A stretch of 13,076 nucleotides of DNA from an uncultured Clostridia bacterium (GTDB lineage Bacteria; Bacillota; Clostridia; Oscillospirales; Acutalibacteraceae), in the NCBI GenBank assembly GCA_944384865.1, contig CALWVC010000019.1, forward strand, positions 1-13,076, written 5' to 3'. Shown here in pieces: positions 13,065 to 13,076 of this stretch. The first letter of the stretch is position 1. Each line of letters begins with the position of its first letter. The notes under the pieces were generated by a model that ran no database searches, had not been told where the DNA came from, and worked only from the letters and a program-made list of their open reading frames with translations. The position numbers and the translations under genes were made by a program.

Positions 13065-13076
13065 TTAAAGTGCTGC
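13065..13076 (-). CDS. Possible 3' end of the upstream gene (transketolase N-terminal subunit?)
   Basis: The last bases read GCA GCA CTT TAA on the minus strand, that is ...A-A-L-stop, ending 18 nt before the transketolase ATG. Split transketolases are nearly always encoded N-subunit then C-subunit, so this is probably its tail. Four codons cannot prove it. Confidence 0.3.
   Translation of the reverse strand, partial: AAL

Noticed and set aside
1..13076. CRISPR arrays, tRNA or rRNA genes, prophage or conjugation modules
   Set aside because: No regularly spaced repeats, no tRNA cloverleaf or rRNA sequence and no phage structural genes were seen; the recombinase and Xre regulator lack mobile-element neighbours.

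Overview
The window looks like a chromosomal segment of a spore-forming, low-to-moderate-GC Firmicute of the class Clostridia, probably near the Oscillospiraceae/Ruminococcaceae. Supporting signs are strong AGGAGG-type ribosome sites, sigma-A promoters with extended -10 boxes, a SAM-I (S-box) riboswitch, a SpoVM-like micro-protein, a DnaD/DnaI-type helicase-loading pair, a split transketolase and a dockerin-bearing secreted protein. The species cannot be named from this sequence alone.

Left end (1-2590): a SAM-I riboswitch with its own near-ideal promoter and terminator points left and controls a gene beyond the edge. Divergent from it, pyrB (341-1417, +) encodes aspartate carbamoyltransferase with a fused PyrI-type zinc domain. 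It is followed by a XerC/D-family tyrosine recombinase (1496-2479, +). A perfect 15-bp inverted repeat lies between them and resembles a Xer recombination (dif) site. A two-way terminator at 2545-2581 closes this block.

Centre (2587-7180, minus strand): a MarR-family regulator and two half-transporters of a heterodimeric ABC exporter form a classic marR-ABC-ABC operon with a mapped promoter. Downstream on the same strand are two tiny genes: a 53-aa two-helix membrane protein and a 28-aa SpoVM homologue. The 7200-7570 gap holds a decayed N-terminal fragment of an IS200/IS605-type TnpA transposase.

Right half (7568-13076, minus strand): a secreted two-domain protein of unknown function with a C-terminal dockerin (7640-9400) has its own strong promoter, an AU-only leader hairpin and a terminator. 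Upstream of it lie dnaI- and dnaD-like primosome genes, ending in a 21-bp-stem hairpin. Further upstream is an operon with the C-terminal transketolase subunit and an Xre-family regulator; its N-terminal subunit probably ends at the window edge. A strong terminator sits directly between the xre gene and dnaD, leaving no room for a separate dnaD promoter.

Most of the window is ordinary core or accessory gene content. I do not see a clearly new multi-gene system. The items most worth checking are the dif-like palindrome beside the xer gene, the PyrB-zinc domain fusion, the spoVM/small-membrane-protein pair, the TnpA fossil, and the terminator in front of dnaD.
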